A stretch of DNA of 30,775 bases from Lachnoclostridium sp. UBA5890 (GTDB lineage: Bacteria > Bacillota > Clostridia > Lachnospirales > Lachnospiraceae), in NCBI GenBank assembly GCA_002431395.1, contig DJEU01000016.1, forward strand, positions 1-30,775, read 5' to 3'. Made by a program: the position numbers and the translations under genes. Within the stretch, counting starts at the first letter, position 1, and each line of letters opens with the position of its first letter. This document shows, one piece after another, positions 1 through 8,562 of the stretch. Under the pieces are notes generated by a model. That model had not been told where the DNA came from and made no database searches. It saw nothing but the letters and a program-made list of their open reading frames with translations.

Positions 1-55
1 TACACAAAATATTATACACTATCCACAATCAATTGCTCTGGCGGGGAATTCCGTT

Positions 56-571
56 CTATTCTTTATAGTCTTTCCATTGTGCATCCGTCAGGTGGCAGTA
101 CAGATTGTCATCGCCTTTTTCCCGATACGTATGAAAGGTTCCCTCAATTTGAATCTCTGCATCCTCTTTTGGATATTTCTTATTTTCGCACACAAATTCA
201 ATTCCTTGGGAACAACATGCCAAGGCATCTTTCACAAGACAATAATAATACTTCTTATTTGTCTTTTTATCCTGATAGGTATAAAATACACCTTTTAAAC
301 GAATTGTCTTCCCTTCAAAATGATCCGGTTCTGACATCATCTGATAAACAGTAGCATAAACCATATCTTTATTCATCGTAGTAAGGTCGTACTGTTCTTC
401 CACCGTTTCCGTCTGCTGTGTCTCTGTTTCTGCCATCACAGTTTCTTGTGATTTCGTATCTTGAGGCTGATTTGTAGCAGATGCCGAAGGGATTATATTC
501 GTTTGTTTTTCGCAGCCAGTCAGCAAAAGCAAAATAATACACGAAAACACTGCTGTTCTTTTTTTGTTCAT
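56..571 (-). CDS. Lipoprotein with OB-fold-like C-terminal domain, last gene of zinc-type ABC operon
   Basis: A 171-residue predicted lipoprotein. The N-terminus has a short basic stretch, a Leu-rich core and a lipobox LLTGC (Cys20), followed by a Ser/Thr/Gln/Glu-rich linker to about residue 65. The C-terminal ~100 residues (YATVYQMMSEPDHFEGKTIR onward, with CLVKDALACC near the middle) resemble the small beta-barrel region of DUF1980/TIGR03943 proteins, which carry a similar CC motif; this assignment is by eye. The start was set to ATG at 571 because GAAGGTG lies six bases upstream; a GTG at 580 overlaps the TGA of the permease gene. It probably sits on the outer face of the membrane and helps metal capture or sensing next to the transporter, but that role is inferred from position only. 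Confidence 0.75.
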   Translation of the reverse strand: MNKKRTAVFSCIILLLLTGCEKQTNIIPSASATNQPQDTKSQETVMAETETQQTETVEEQYDLTTMNKDMVYATVYQMMSEPDHFEGKTIRLKGVFYTYQDKKTNKKYYYCLVKDALACCSQGIEFVCENKKYPKEDAEIQIEGTFHTYREKGDDNLYCHLTDAQWKDYKE

Positions 572-576
572 TTCAT

Positions 577-1419
577 TCACCTTCTTTTTATTTTAGCAGC
601 ACAACATGACATCGCAAATGCAGTCATATCAATCGCTACAATCGTTGAACCAACCGGAGTTCCGGCAAGTATAGAAAGAATAATTCCTACAAAAGCACAA
701 CACACAGACAAAATCACAGAACAAATAGTAACTCCCAAAAAAGTATTCGACAGACGCATTGCCGATAATGCCGGAAAGATCACTAATGCCGAGATCAAAA
801 GCGAACCTACCAGATTCATCGCAAGTACAATGATAACTGCCGTAATAACCGCAATCAGTAAATTATATAATTCCGTGCGAATTCCTGTTGCCTTCGCAAA
901 ATTTTCATCAAATGTGACGCAGAAAATTTTGTTATAAAACAAACAAAAAAGAATCATCACAACAATCGAAAGCAGAATACAAAGGAAAACCTGTCCTTTT
1001 GTCAGTGTCAAAATAGATGTCGAGCCAAACAGCGTACTGCAAACATCGCCGGACAAATTAGGTCCCGTAGCAAAAAGATTCATTAAAAGGTAACCGACTG
1101 CCAACGCACTCACCGAAATCATTGCAATCGCTGCATCTCCTTTGATTTTTGTATTTTGACCAGTCCGCAGAAGCAGAACAGCTGCTAAAATAGTAACCGG
1201 CATAATAAACAACATATTATTCGTAATCTTCATAACAGAGGCGACTGCCATTGCACCAAATGCCACATGAGACAAGCCATCTCCAATAAAAGAAAAACGT
1301 TTTAACACCAGTGTCACCCCCAAAAGGGAGGAGCATAGTGCAATTAGCACGCCCACGATCAACGCATACCATACAAATGGATATTGAAAATACAGATTCA
1401 ATTTTTCAAATATATCCAT
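577..1419 (-). CDS. Metal (zinc-type) ABC transporter permease, ABC-3 family
   Basis: A 280-residue polytopic membrane protein of the ZnuB/MntB (ABC-3) family, the usual length. Hydrophobic segments are spread over the whole protein, starting at WYALIVGVLIALCSSLLGVT. The conserved segment FSFIGDGLSHVAFGAMAVAS near residues 42-61 and the region VTFDENFAKATGIRTELYN near residue 170 are typical of the family and include the loop that contacts the ATPase. The ATG at 1419 overlaps the end of the ATPase gene by 14 bp and has AGGGAGG upstream. It should form the channel for Zn2+ (possibly Mn2+) delivered by the binding lipoprotein. Metal specificity cannot be read from the permease alone. Confidence 0.93.
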   Translation of the reverse strand: MDIFEKLNLYFQYPFVWYALIVGVLIALCSSLLGVTLVLKRFSFIGDGLSHVAFGAMAVASVMKITNNMLFIMPVTILAAVLLLRTGQNTKIKGDAAIAMISVSALAVGYLLMNLFATGPNLSGDVCSTLFGSTSILTLTKGQVFLCILLSIVVMILFCLFYNKIFCVTFDENFAKATGIRTELYNLLIAVITAVIIVLAMNLVGSLLISALVIFPALSAMRLSNTFLGVTICSVILSVCCAFVGIILSILAGTPVGSTIVAIDMTAFAMSCCAAKIKRR

Positions 1420-2098
1420 GTTCTATCCCTCCCTTCTCCAAAAAAGCTTCTTTTGTTCCATAAAAAAAGTTCTTTCCCAGGTACAACACATGTGTCGCAT
1501 CCGCCAAGGCAGCCGGTATGTCATGAGAAATCATAAGTACCGTAATACGCTCATTTTGATTGATTGTTCGAATCAGATGATACATCTCCGTAGTGGTGTC
1601 ACGGTCTAACCCCGCAATCGGTTCATCAAGGAGCAGCATTTTTCTTGTGGCACACATTGCTCTGGCAAGCAGCACTCTCTGCTGCTGTCCACCGGAAAGT
1701 TCACGATAACACTTCTTCTGCATTGACAAAAGATGTAATTTTTCCATAACATCCTGTGCCCTCTTTTTTTGCTCTCTGCTATAAAACGGATGCCAGCCGC
1801 ATCGGTTCTGACATCCCGAAAGGACAATTTCGCGGACGGAAGCCGGAAAATCTTTTTGAACCTGCGTCTGCTGAGGCAAGTACCCAATCTCCGCCTTTTT
1901 CCAATACTTCTCCCATTGAACAACTCCATTTAATGGTTTTTGAAGATCAAGAATTGTCCGTATCAGCGTTGTTTTCCCAGCACCATTTTCACCTATTATG
2001 CATAAATAATCTCCCTGTTCTACAGAAAAATTGATATTTTCATAAACGACCTTTCCCTCATAACCGACAGAAAGATTCTGACATATCATCTGACTCAT
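1406..2098 (-). CDS. Metal (zinc-type) ABC transporter ATP-binding protein
   Basis: A 230-residue ABC ATPase that powers metal import. It has Walker A GENGAGKTT (residues 36-44), Q-loop region GYLPQQTQ, signature LSGGQQQR, Walker B MLLLDEP and H-loop MISHD, so all catalytic elements are present. A longer reading frame extends to 2176, but the ATG at 2098 has GGAGG five bases upstream and begins directly with the usual family N-terminus, whereas the extension runs back into the end of the binding-protein gene. It lies 13 bp after the binding protein and overlaps the permease, so the three are co-transcribed and probably translationally coupled. Confidence 0.93.
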   Translation of the reverse strand: MSQMICQNLSVGYEGKVVYENINFSVEQGDYLCIIGENGAGKTTLIRTILDLQKPLNGVVQWEKYWKKAEIGYLPQQTQVQKDFPASVREIVLSGCQNRCGWHPFYSREQKKRAQDVMEKLHLLSMQKKCYRELSGGQQQRVLLARAMCATRKMLLLDEPIAGLDRDTTTEMYHLIRTINQNERITVLMISHDIPAALADATHVLYLGKNFFYGTKEAFLEKGGIEHGYI

Positions 2099-2111
2099 AA
2101 CATCCTCCGAT

Positions 2112-3122
2112 CTACTGTAATGCTTTTTGCAAAACTCCGAGATTTTCTTCCATCGCTCCCAGATAAGTCTCTCCATTCTTAATATCTTCTGAAGTTGTTG
2201 ACTGCATAGAATCCATACTTAAAATCTTCTGGGACTTTGATTTTGTATTTTTGACAATAGCATTTGCAATCTTTTGATCTGATTTTTCAATTGTCAATAC
2301 CGTATTTAATCCAAGCTCATCCACCTTGCCTGCTAAAAACATTATTGTTTTAAAACTTGCCTGTGTCTCAGCCGAGCACCCTACAAATGCAGCATAATAT
2401 TTCAAATTGTAATCATCTACAAGATAACGAAATGGAAAACGATCTCCAAAAAGCAGTGTCTTGTTCTTTCCGTCATTTACCACTTCTTGATATTTCTGAT
2501 CTAAGTCTTTCATTTTTGAAAGATATTGATTCAAATTGTTTTCATAATTTGAAGCGGCCGACGGGTTCAATTCTGCTAAGGCTTTTTCTATTGACTGACA
2601 AAGAGTTTCTGCATTACGCAGCGAAAGCCACACATGTTCATCGTACTCCGGCTCCTCTTCTTCCTCATCACCTTCTTCCTCATCACCTTCTTCCTCTTCG
2701 GCCTGCATTCCTTCAACGACTTCTTCTTCCTTGATCGTGTCCTTCAAAACATCCAGCAAATTAATTACTCTCATGTTTTTGTTAACAGCTTCTTTCAATG
2801 CATCTTCAACCCATGCATCCGATTCACCACCTACATAGATAAAAAGATCACATTGGGAAATCTGCATAATATCTTCTGCCGTAGGCTGATAACTATGCAA
2901 ATCTACACCATTGTCTAATAACATCTTAATCTCTGCCTGATCAGCCTGATCGCCAAGGATATTTTTTACCCAGTCATATTCCGGGAAAATGGTTGTTACA
3001 ATTTTTAATTTGTGGGTTTCTTTTGTTGTTTTGTCCTCTGTTTTCTGCATTCCACATGCAGAAAGGCCTAAAACAACCATAACAATAGATAACATAATTA
3101 CAAGATATTTTTTTATTCGCAT
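2112..3122 (-). CDS. Zinc-type metal-binding lipoprotein of ABC transporter, ZnuA/AdcA-like, with acidic loop
   Basis: A 336-residue cluster 9 (A-I type) solute-binding lipoprotein, lipobox LSAC with Cys23. The first metal-ligand region is GVDLHSYQPT (His76) and the second DEHVWLS (His163). Between them, where ZnuA proteins usually carry a His-rich loop, lies a strongly acidic tract (about residues 131-160) with no His before DEH. The third His usual in this family is not evident: the equivalent region reads LLFGDRFPFRYL near residues 223-233, followed by GCSAETQASF. GGAGG lies ten bases before the ATG. It should bind the metal outside the membrane and hand it to the permease. Zinc is the most likely cargo given the operon, but the ligand set is unusual. 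Confidence 0.9.
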   Translation of the reverse strand: MRIKKYLVIMLSIVMVVLGLSACGMQKTEDKTTKETHKLKIVTTIFPEYDWVKNILGDQADQAEIKMLLDNGVDLHSYQPTAEDIMQISQCDLFIYVGGESDAWVEDALKEAVNKNMRVINLLDVLKDTIKEEEVVEGMQAEEEEGDEEEGDEEEEEPEYDEHVWLSLRNAETLCQSIEKALAELNPSAASNYENNLNQYLSKMKDLDQKYQEVVNDGKNKTLLFGDRFPFRYLVDDYNLKYYAAFVGCSAETQASFKTIMFLAGKVDELGLNTVLTIEKSDQKIANAIVKNTKSKSQKILSMDSMQSTTSEDIKNGETYLGAMEENLGVLQKALQ

Positions 3123-3167
3123 AATAATAAAACCTCCAAGTCTAAAAATAAATAAAAATGCATACGA

Positions 3168-3200
3168 AAAGAAAGGGGATTGTCCGTGTCCCCTTTCTTT
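3168..3200 (-). terminator. 12-bp hairpin between the small membrane protein gene and the zinc-binding lipoprotein gene
   Basis: Perfect inverted repeat: arm 3168-3179, loop 3180-3188, arm 3189-3200. Read on the minus strand, the stem is followed by a T-rich but interrupted stretch. It could be a leaky terminator or attenuator that sets different expression of the first gene and the rest of the operon, or an mRNA-stabilising stem. No promoter was recognised between it and the ATG at 3122. Confidence 0.6.
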
Positions 3201-3215
3201 GACTTAAAGGTTTAT

Positions 3216-3509
3216 TCAATGATTCATTCTGACTTTTTGTCCTACTGGTGTAGTATCCTCTGTATTCATACAAGATACTAAGGCTGCTGCTACAAAAGAA
3301 ATCACAAATAAAACAACAAGAACCTCTTTCTGCGCTGCCCCTCCATTTCCATGAAGCAATTGCTCTGCCTGATGTATACAAATACAGATTGGACAATCTT
3401 CTCCTGTACAATGATGATTTTCCTCACTTGCCACATAAAAAAGAGAAAAAAACGTCATAAAAACAAACAACAAACAAGAGCAAATAGCTAAAATTCTTTG
3501 TCTTTTCAT
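3216..3509 (-). CDS. Small two-TM membrane protein with HHC...CPIC motif, first gene of zinc operon
   Basis: A 97-residue protein of no recognised named family. TM1 spans about residues 6-27, followed by an extracytoplasmic His/Cys cluster ENHHCTGEDCPICICIHQ (residues 30-47). A second TM (about 62-81) and a polar tail follow. The cluster could bind Zn2+ (His32, His33, Cys34, Cys39, Cys42, Cys44, His46). The ATG at 3509 was preferred to an upstream frame extension because AAGGAG precedes it at good distance. It is the first gene behind a near-consensus promoter and is followed by the metal transporter, so a role in metal sensing, delivery or regulation at the membrane is plausible, but this is inference from motif and position. 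Confidence 0.75.
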   Translation of the reverse strand: MKRQRILAICSCLLFVFMTFFSLFYVASEENHHCTGEDCPICICIHQAEQLLHGNGGAAQKEVLVVLFVISFVAAALVSCMNTEDTTPVGQKVRMNH

Positions 3510-3526
3510 TACACTCTCTCCTTTCT

Positions 3527-3538
3527 GAAACAAGTTTC
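3527..3538. promoter_or_regulatory. Short dyad GAAAC-N2-GTTTC in the 5' leader of the zinc operon
   Basis: A 12-bp inverted repeat lies between the -10 element (3555-3560) and the ribosome binding site of the small membrane protein gene. Its layout (five-base arms, two-base centre) is like operators of MarR-type zinc repressors, but the sequence differs from the published AdcR box as I remember it, so it is only a candidate operator. Confidence 0.3.
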
Positions 3539-3554
3539 CTAAAATCAGTTTTGT

Positions 3555-3583
3555 ATTTTACACTCTTTTCTCTCTCTTGTCAA
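3555..3583 (-). promoter_or_regulatory. Sigma-A-type promoter of the zinc operon
   Basis: On the minus strand TTGACA (3578-3583) and TAAAAT (3555-3560) are separated by exactly 17 bases. It starts immediately after the stop codon of the upstream heptad-repeat protein gene and reads toward the gene at 3509. Confidence 0.8.
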
Positions 3584-3586
3584 TAC

Positions 3587-5464
3587 TTACTTTTTATACG
3601 CCGGTGACTGAATGATAAACTTCACTTCACTGTCCACACCCTGCTGTTTCTCAGAAAATGAAGTATAATCCTGCGACAATTCACCGAGCGCCTGCAAACG
3701 GTCTTTTAATGAGACAAAATCGTCTTCATAGGTATCTTTGATCTTCTGAATTCCTTTTTCATCAAATTTCTTCACACCACTCGCAAGAGAGCCGGTGCCT
3801 TTCTCCAAAGCGGTAAATCCGTTCTGAAAAGCGTTGGCAGCCTGATTCATCTGTGCGCTCCCCTTTGCAAGTGCCTTTGTTCCATCTGCCAGACCTTTTC
3901 CCCCTTTCACAAAACTCTTCGATACCTTTTTAATCTTCTTAGAAGCACTCAAAAGCTTCTTACTGTTTTGCGAAAGTTTTCCGCTTCCTTCATTCAATGC
4001 TTTCGCACTAGTCACAAGGCTCGTGAGTCCCTTGCTTATCTCGCTGTCAGCATTCGTAAGTGTAGAGGAACTCTCTGATAATTTCTGCACACCGCCGGTA
4101 TACTGGGCTACACCATTGCTAACCTGGTCTGCCCCTTTCTTCCATGCACCGTCGCTCTTTGTCGCATCTTTCATCGCAGCAACCGTTTTTTCCTGCTCCG
4201 ATGCCACTTTTTCAAGTTCCGCGGCAGAAGTAAGCAATGTCTGTTTCTGTGCTTCATCGGTACAAGAATCTGCCTGCGCTTTCAGATCCGCAATAATCTT
4301 GTCATATTCATCATAACTTTTTTCCAGCGTGTCCAAATTCGTATTCATCGCTGTAATCTGCGAAGCCACACCTTTCGCACCATCTACCAGCGCATTTACC
4401 GTTTCTTTCTCTGCTAATTTATCCACCGCAGAAGTATAACTCGATAAGCCGGTTGAGAACTTTTTGTATGTCTCCGGCAGGTCTTTGACACCGGTATAAA
4501 AAGCGCTAAGCCCCGCAGAAACCTTATCGCTTCCCTGCACATACGCCATAACTCCATCCGCAAGTCCATTCACACCCAGTGTATATTGCTTTATGCCTTT
4601 GTACAAGGTTTTGCTTCCCTTGTTCAATGCCTTCGTTCCTTTGTTCATCTTCGTAATAGCTTTGGCAAACGTACCAAATTTATCGCCAAACTTCGTTACC
4701 GCTTCGTCAACTTTCTTTGTTCCTTTTACCAGTTTTCCGGAAGCATCACAAAGATCATCAATGCCGTCTTCCAAATCCTGTAAATCCTCATTGTCCTCCA
4801 GATCAAGTTCCGAGAGAATGTCTGCACTGGCAACCGTCACTGCCTGGTCCATTTCAAACTCTTTGACATCGGCTGTAATTTCAAATTCTGACTTTAACTT
4901 GTCCTTGATATCGCCATCTTCCAGATCAAGACTCTCTGCCATGCCCGGGAAGCCAATTCCAAGAACGATCTGATTGTCGCCCTCTTCCATTACCTTCGCA
5001 TCTTTCGCTTCTACATTCGTAAATTTATCCGACGGAAGGACCATCATAGTCGCCATTATAAACGGAGTGTACAACGTCTCCGATTTGCCATTGATGCTCT
5101 TTTTCTGCGTGGAACGGTTCGTGTATTTTACTCGGATCGTAAGTTTTCCGCTTTTGCCAACCAGATCCTTGCCGGCAATTTCTTTTCCATCCAAAAGATA
5201 AGTGATTTTTACGTCCACCGGAAGCTTTGTATCCTTGTCTGCTTTTTCCTCTTTTGTCACATTTTCCTTTCCTTCCTGTTTCAAAAGATCAGACACCGTC
5301 ACTTCTTTCACACTTCCATCTTCTGCCAGTTCCACGTATACCGTTTCTTCCTGTGAAATCGGCTTTGCCTCCGCATATCCGATATTTCCTACCAGTAAAC
5401 TTGTCACAAGGACTCCGGAGAGAACTGCTTTTCCCACATATTTCCATCTTCTATTTCGATTCAT
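3587..5464 (-). CDS. Secreted heptad-repeat coiled-coil protein, YhgE/Pip-like, partner of the adjacent ABC permease
   Basis: A 625-residue exported protein. A signal peptide ends near AEA-KP (about residue 33). A mixed beta-like N-terminal domain (to about residue 230) precedes a long Ala/Lys/Gly/Leu-rich helical region. That region has many X3-Leu-X2-Gly type heptads, such as GLADGVMAYVQGSDKVSAGL and GKGLADGTKALAKGSAQMNQ, as in YhgE/Pip and phage-infection-protein-like families. No C-terminal membrane segment or sorting signal is visible, so it is probably soluble or held by the permease. It starts 15 bp after the permease gene and is the last gene of the three-gene ABC operon. A periplasmic-like adaptor or substrate-handling role is an inference from this linkage; the substrate is unknown. 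Confidence 0.8.
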   Translation of the reverse strand: MNRNRRWKYVGKAVLSGVLVTSLLVGNIGYAEAKPISQEETVYVELAEDGSVKEVTVSDLLKQEGKENVTKEEKADKDTKLPVDVKITYLLDGKEIAGKDLVGKSGKLTIRVKYTNRSTQKKSINGKSETLYTPFIMATMMVLPSDKFTNVEAKDAKVMEEGDNQIVLGIGFPGMAESLDLEDGDIKDKLKSEFEITADVKEFEMDQAVTVASADILSELDLEDNEDLQDLEDGIDDLCDASGKLVKGTKKVDEAVTKFGDKFGTFAKAITKMNKGTKALNKGSKTLYKGIKQYTLGVNGLADGVMAYVQGSDKVSAGLSAFYTGVKDLPETYKKFSTGLSSYTSAVDKLAEKETVNALVDGAKGVASQITAMNTNLDTLEKSYDEYDKIIADLKAQADSCTDEAQKQTLLTSAAELEKVASEQEKTVAAMKDATKSDGAWKKGADQVSNGVAQYTGGVQKLSESSSTLTNADSEISKGLTSLVTSAKALNEGSGKLSQNSKKLLSASKKIKKVSKSFVKGGKGLADGTKALAKGSAQMNQAANAFQNGFTALEKGTGSLASGVKKFDEKGIQKIKDTYEDDFVSLKDRLQALGELSQDYTSFSEKQQGVDSEVKFIIQSPAYKK

Positions 5465-5479
5465 TGCTTCTGCCCCTTT

Positions 5480-7825
5480 CTATTCAACATTCTTCAATGC
5501 TTCGTCCATCGGAATCTTCTTAATTCTTCGGAACTGCACAAGTGCCACCAGTGCATAAGCACCGAGTACCATAAGTACCATGACCGGATAAACTTCCGGT
5601 GAATAATAAATACTGATCCATCCATTGTAATTGATCATGAGTGCCTGATAAATCTCCAGCATCGTAACCGAGGATAAAAACAGGCTGATAATGATCGAGA
5701 ACAACACAAACCATGTCGTCGTGATCAAGTAAAGCCGCCCGATCTCGCCATTTTCATAGCCTAAAATCTTAACCATCGAGATTGCCGTCGTATTTCGCTC
5801 CAATATAAGTTTCGTAAGAAGATAAATGATCAATACCGCAAGTACAACGGCAAACCATTTAATCATGCCAAAAAAGCTTCCCATCGATACATTTAACTGG
5901 CGGGAAAGTTTTGTCATATCATCCTCTGTAATACAAGAGCTGACATATTTTTCGTCAATATCGGTCAATTTTTCTTTGGAGAAATATCCCGTGAAATATT
6001 CCAGTTTTCCCGGTGTAGAAAATCGCTTTAAAAGCAATGCCGGATCACTAAATCCCTGATCAAACATATCTGCTTTCATTTCAAACGTTTTATTAAACTG
6101 ATCAATCGGCATAAATACAGCAATGCCTGCAGCATAAGGAACAATTTTCGTAATCTTTACACGATATTGTTTTCCTTCGTATTTTTCTTTTAAAGTGATC
6201 GTGTCGCCGATCTTCACACCGTACTTTTCATGAAAGGTATCCGACACAGCGACTCCCTCTTTTGGAAGTTCCTGCGTAAAATATTTACCATTTTCTACCA
6301 ATCCATAAATACTGATATCTTCATCACGGGTCTTACCTTCGTAATTCAATGAAAGCATTGAATATTTCTCTGCATCCGGATTTGTCGTATCAACCTGTGT
6401 TTTCAATACATACTGGTACGGCGCGATCATCGCATCCAGAACCTTATCCTGATATTTTGCCAAAAGCGGCTGCATCATCATACCAAACAAAAGCAATATC
6501 GATGCAAAAAATATTCCGACAAACATCATCAAATAACTCGATAAATTCTGTAATACAATACGGATACGAAATCTTGTGAAAAATTTAAAATGTGGCAGAC
6601 GAAGTGCCTTCTTTTTCTTCTTTGTAGATAGATCTCTTCGTATAAACTTAAGTGGTGACAGACGTAAATTTTTAATCAGCGTAACTGCATTCACGACAAA
6701 CATCAATACGACCGGAATGACCGTTGTCATCAGAAATGCCTGTGCATTCCAGACAGTCACATAGGTTGGCAGACTATAACTTCCATAATACAGATCCGCC
6801 ACGGAATCCTTAAATATCGTATATCCGAGTACATTTCCCAGTAAAGCAGAAATCAATGTTACCATAACCGGCACTGCAAGATAATGTCTTAAAAGTTCTC
6901 CTCTCGTATAACCGGAAGCCCGAAGTGTACCGATTACCGTCGCTTCTCTTACAATCGTGTGTTTGATCGTAATCGAAAAGATAAATGCAATGATTGCGAT
7001 CAAAATACACAAAAGTCCGATTACCATGGACCGGTCACCACCCAGATCATTTCCGGTGAAATGAATCGCCTGGTTCGCATATTCCGGAATAAAATTCTTA
7101 ATTGTCAGATTTTTGTTGTAAGCTTTTTTCGCAACAACTGTCATAAAATCTTCTGACCGATCATTTTTTTCCTGCTCCGTCTGTGGTTTATCTGCATAAA
7201 CCCAATCGTATTGAAAATGCTCTTTGTCAGTGGCAAGGGTTTCATAAGCTTCTTTTGACATAACAGCAACGCCAAATTTAATGGAATCAAACATAAATTC
7301 ATTATTATCCGAGTACAATGCGCTATAATCGGATAATGCCACAAGCCCACATATATCATATTCTTTTCCATCCAGCGTAATCTTGTCGCCAACTTCCCAT
7401 CCGTTGTTATCTGCATGCATACGGTCGATTGCCACTTGATTTTTCTTCTTTGGCATCGTTCCTTCCATCAAGCAGACCTTATTTACCTCTTCACGTGTCT
7501 TAAAAACGCGCATCGTTCCCTGGGAATTATCTTTTTTCAAAATCGAGGAAACTTCTTTGTAAAAGTCTTTATAAAATGTTACATTCTCCTCTTTTTCTAC
7601 CTCTTCCATCATTGCATCGTCTGCTTCTTCTTCAAACTCCACATGTCCGTCTTCGATGTTATATTTCTCAAAACTCTCATCATACGCAATGATCATACTG
7701 TTTCCTGCTACAAGGAATCCGGAAATAAATCCAATCGTCAATGTCATAAACAAAAATATGACAATATACTTTGGAAATTCTCCGATCAGTTCTCTTGGGA
7801 GGCGTTTTATCAATGGATTTTTCAT
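5480..7825 (-). CDS. Two-module FtsX/MacB-type ABC transporter permease
   Basis: A 781-residue permease with two FtsX-like modules. The first has an N-terminal TM (about residues 18-40), a ~220-residue extracytoplasmic domain, then three TM segments from about residue 265 to 385 with the coupling-like segment GTLRASGYTRGELLRHY. The second begins with a TM near 425-450, has a second extracytoplasmic domain, then three TMs from about 650 to 770 with MVKILGYENGEIGRLY as its matching coupling motif. It ends with the family-typical IPMDEALKNVE. This is the architecture of mechanotransmitting type VII ABC proteins, which move lipids, peptides or antibiotics or act on the envelope rather than importing nutrients. 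It lies 12 bp after the ATPase gene. Confidence 0.92.
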   Translation of the reverse strand: MKNPLIKRLPRELIGEFPKYIVIFLFMTLTIGFISGFLVAGNSMIIAYDESFEKYNIEDGHVEFEEEADDAMMEEVEKEENVTFYKDFYKEVSSILKKDNSQGTMRVFKTREEVNKVCLMEGTMPKKKNQVAIDRMHADNNGWEVGDKITLDGKEYDICGLVALSDYSALYSDNNEFMFDSIKFGVAVMSKEAYETLATDKEHFQYDWVYADKPQTEQEKNDRSEDFMTVVAKKAYNKNLTIKNFIPEYANQAIHFTGNDLGGDRSMVIGLLCILIAIIAFIFSITIKHTIVREATVIGTLRASGYTRGELLRHYLAVPVMVTLISALLGNVLGYTIFKDSVADLYYGSYSLPTYVTVWNAQAFLMTTVIPVVLMFVVNAVTLIKNLRLSPLKFIRRDLSTKKKKKALRLPHFKFFTRFRIRIVLQNLSSYLMMFVGIFFASILLLFGMMMQPLLAKYQDKVLDAMIAPYQYVLKTQVDTTNPDAEKYSMLSLNYEGKTRDEDISIYGLVENGKYFTQELPKEGVAVSDTFHEKYGVKIGDTITLKEKYEGKQYRVKITKIVPYAAGIAVFMPIDQFNKTFEMKADMFDQGFSDPALLLKRFSTPGKLEYFTGYFSKEKLTDIDEKYVSSCITEDDMTKLSRQLNVSMGSFFGMIKWFAVVLAVLIIYLLTKLILERNTTAISMVKILGYENGEIGRLYLITTTWFVLFSIIISLFLSSVTMLEIYQALMINYNGWISIYYSPEVYPVMVLMVLGAYALVALVQFRRIKKIPMDEALKNVE

Positions 7826-7837
7826 TTACCTGCCCTC

Positions 7838-8536
7838 CTACCAGTCAAGATCTACTGCGGAAATCTTCTTCTCATTGCAGTAATTCTTTCGGATCTGTCC
7901 ATCACGCAACTGAACAACACGATCTGCCATATACTTGATCGCATCGTTATGCGTTACCATTATGACGGTATTTCCATATTTGTGATTCACTTCTTCGATC
8001 AGATTTAAAATATCTTTGGATGTGTTATAATCCAAAGCTCCTGTTGGCTCATCACATAAAAGAATATCCGGATTTTTTACAATCGCGCGTCCGATTGCGG
8101 TACGCTGCTGCTGTCCTCCGGAAAGCTGATTTGGCAGTTTATGACGATGTTCATATAAGCCAAGCGTCTTTAACAGGTCGTCAATCTCCAGCGGCTTTTC
8201 ACTTAAATATGCTCCTACCTCAATATTTTCCTTTACATTAAGGTTCGGGATCAGATTGTACATCTGAAATATGTACCCAAGATGTCGTCTACGATAACGG
8301 GTCAATGCCTTCTCCGTCATATCCTTCATCTTCTCGCCTTCAATGGCCACGTAACCATCATCCGGTGAATCAATTCCTCCAATAATATTAAGAAGCGTGG
8401 ATTTTCCGGAACCGGAAGGACCAAGAAGAACACAGATTTCCCCTTTATTTGCTGTAAACTCTATTCCCTTTAGTACCTCTGTCCGGTTATTTCCGCTTCC
8501 AAAACTCTTTTTTAGATCATGAATCTCTAAAAACAT
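7838..8536 (-). CDS. ABC transporter ATP-binding protein, MacB/LolD type
   Basis: A 232-residue ABC ATPase with Walker A GPSGSGKST, Q-loop region YIFQMYNLIPNL, signature LSGGQQQR, Walker B ILLCDEPTGALD and H-loop VTHN. The ALD after Walker B and the overall N-terminus are typical of ATPases that pair with FtsX/MacB permeases. AGGAGG lies eight bases before the ATG at 8536. It is the first gene of the operon with the permease and the secreted heptad-repeat protein. The dyad at 8574-8589 upstream suggests control by a dimeric repressor. Confidence 0.94.
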   Translation of the reverse strand: MFLEIHDLKKSFGSGNNRTEVLKGIEFTANKGEICVLLGPSGSGKSTLLNIIGGIDSPDDGYVAIEGEKMKDMTEKALTRYRRRHLGYIFQMYNLIPNLNVKENIEVGAYLSEKPLEIDDLLKTLGLYEHRHKLPNQLSGGQQQRTAIGRAIVKNPDILLCDEPTGALDYNTSKDILNLIEEVNHKYGNTVIMVTHNDAIKYMADRVVQLRDGQIRKNYCNEKKISAVDLDW

Positions 8537-8562
8537 CTCTAAATCCTCCTAAAATATATACG

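Noticed and set aside
461..937. 158-codon plus-strand frame opposite the lipoprotein and permease genes
   Set aside because: It is antisense to a clear ABC-3 permease, has no ribosome binding site or recognisable domain, and reflects the codon pattern of the real gene.
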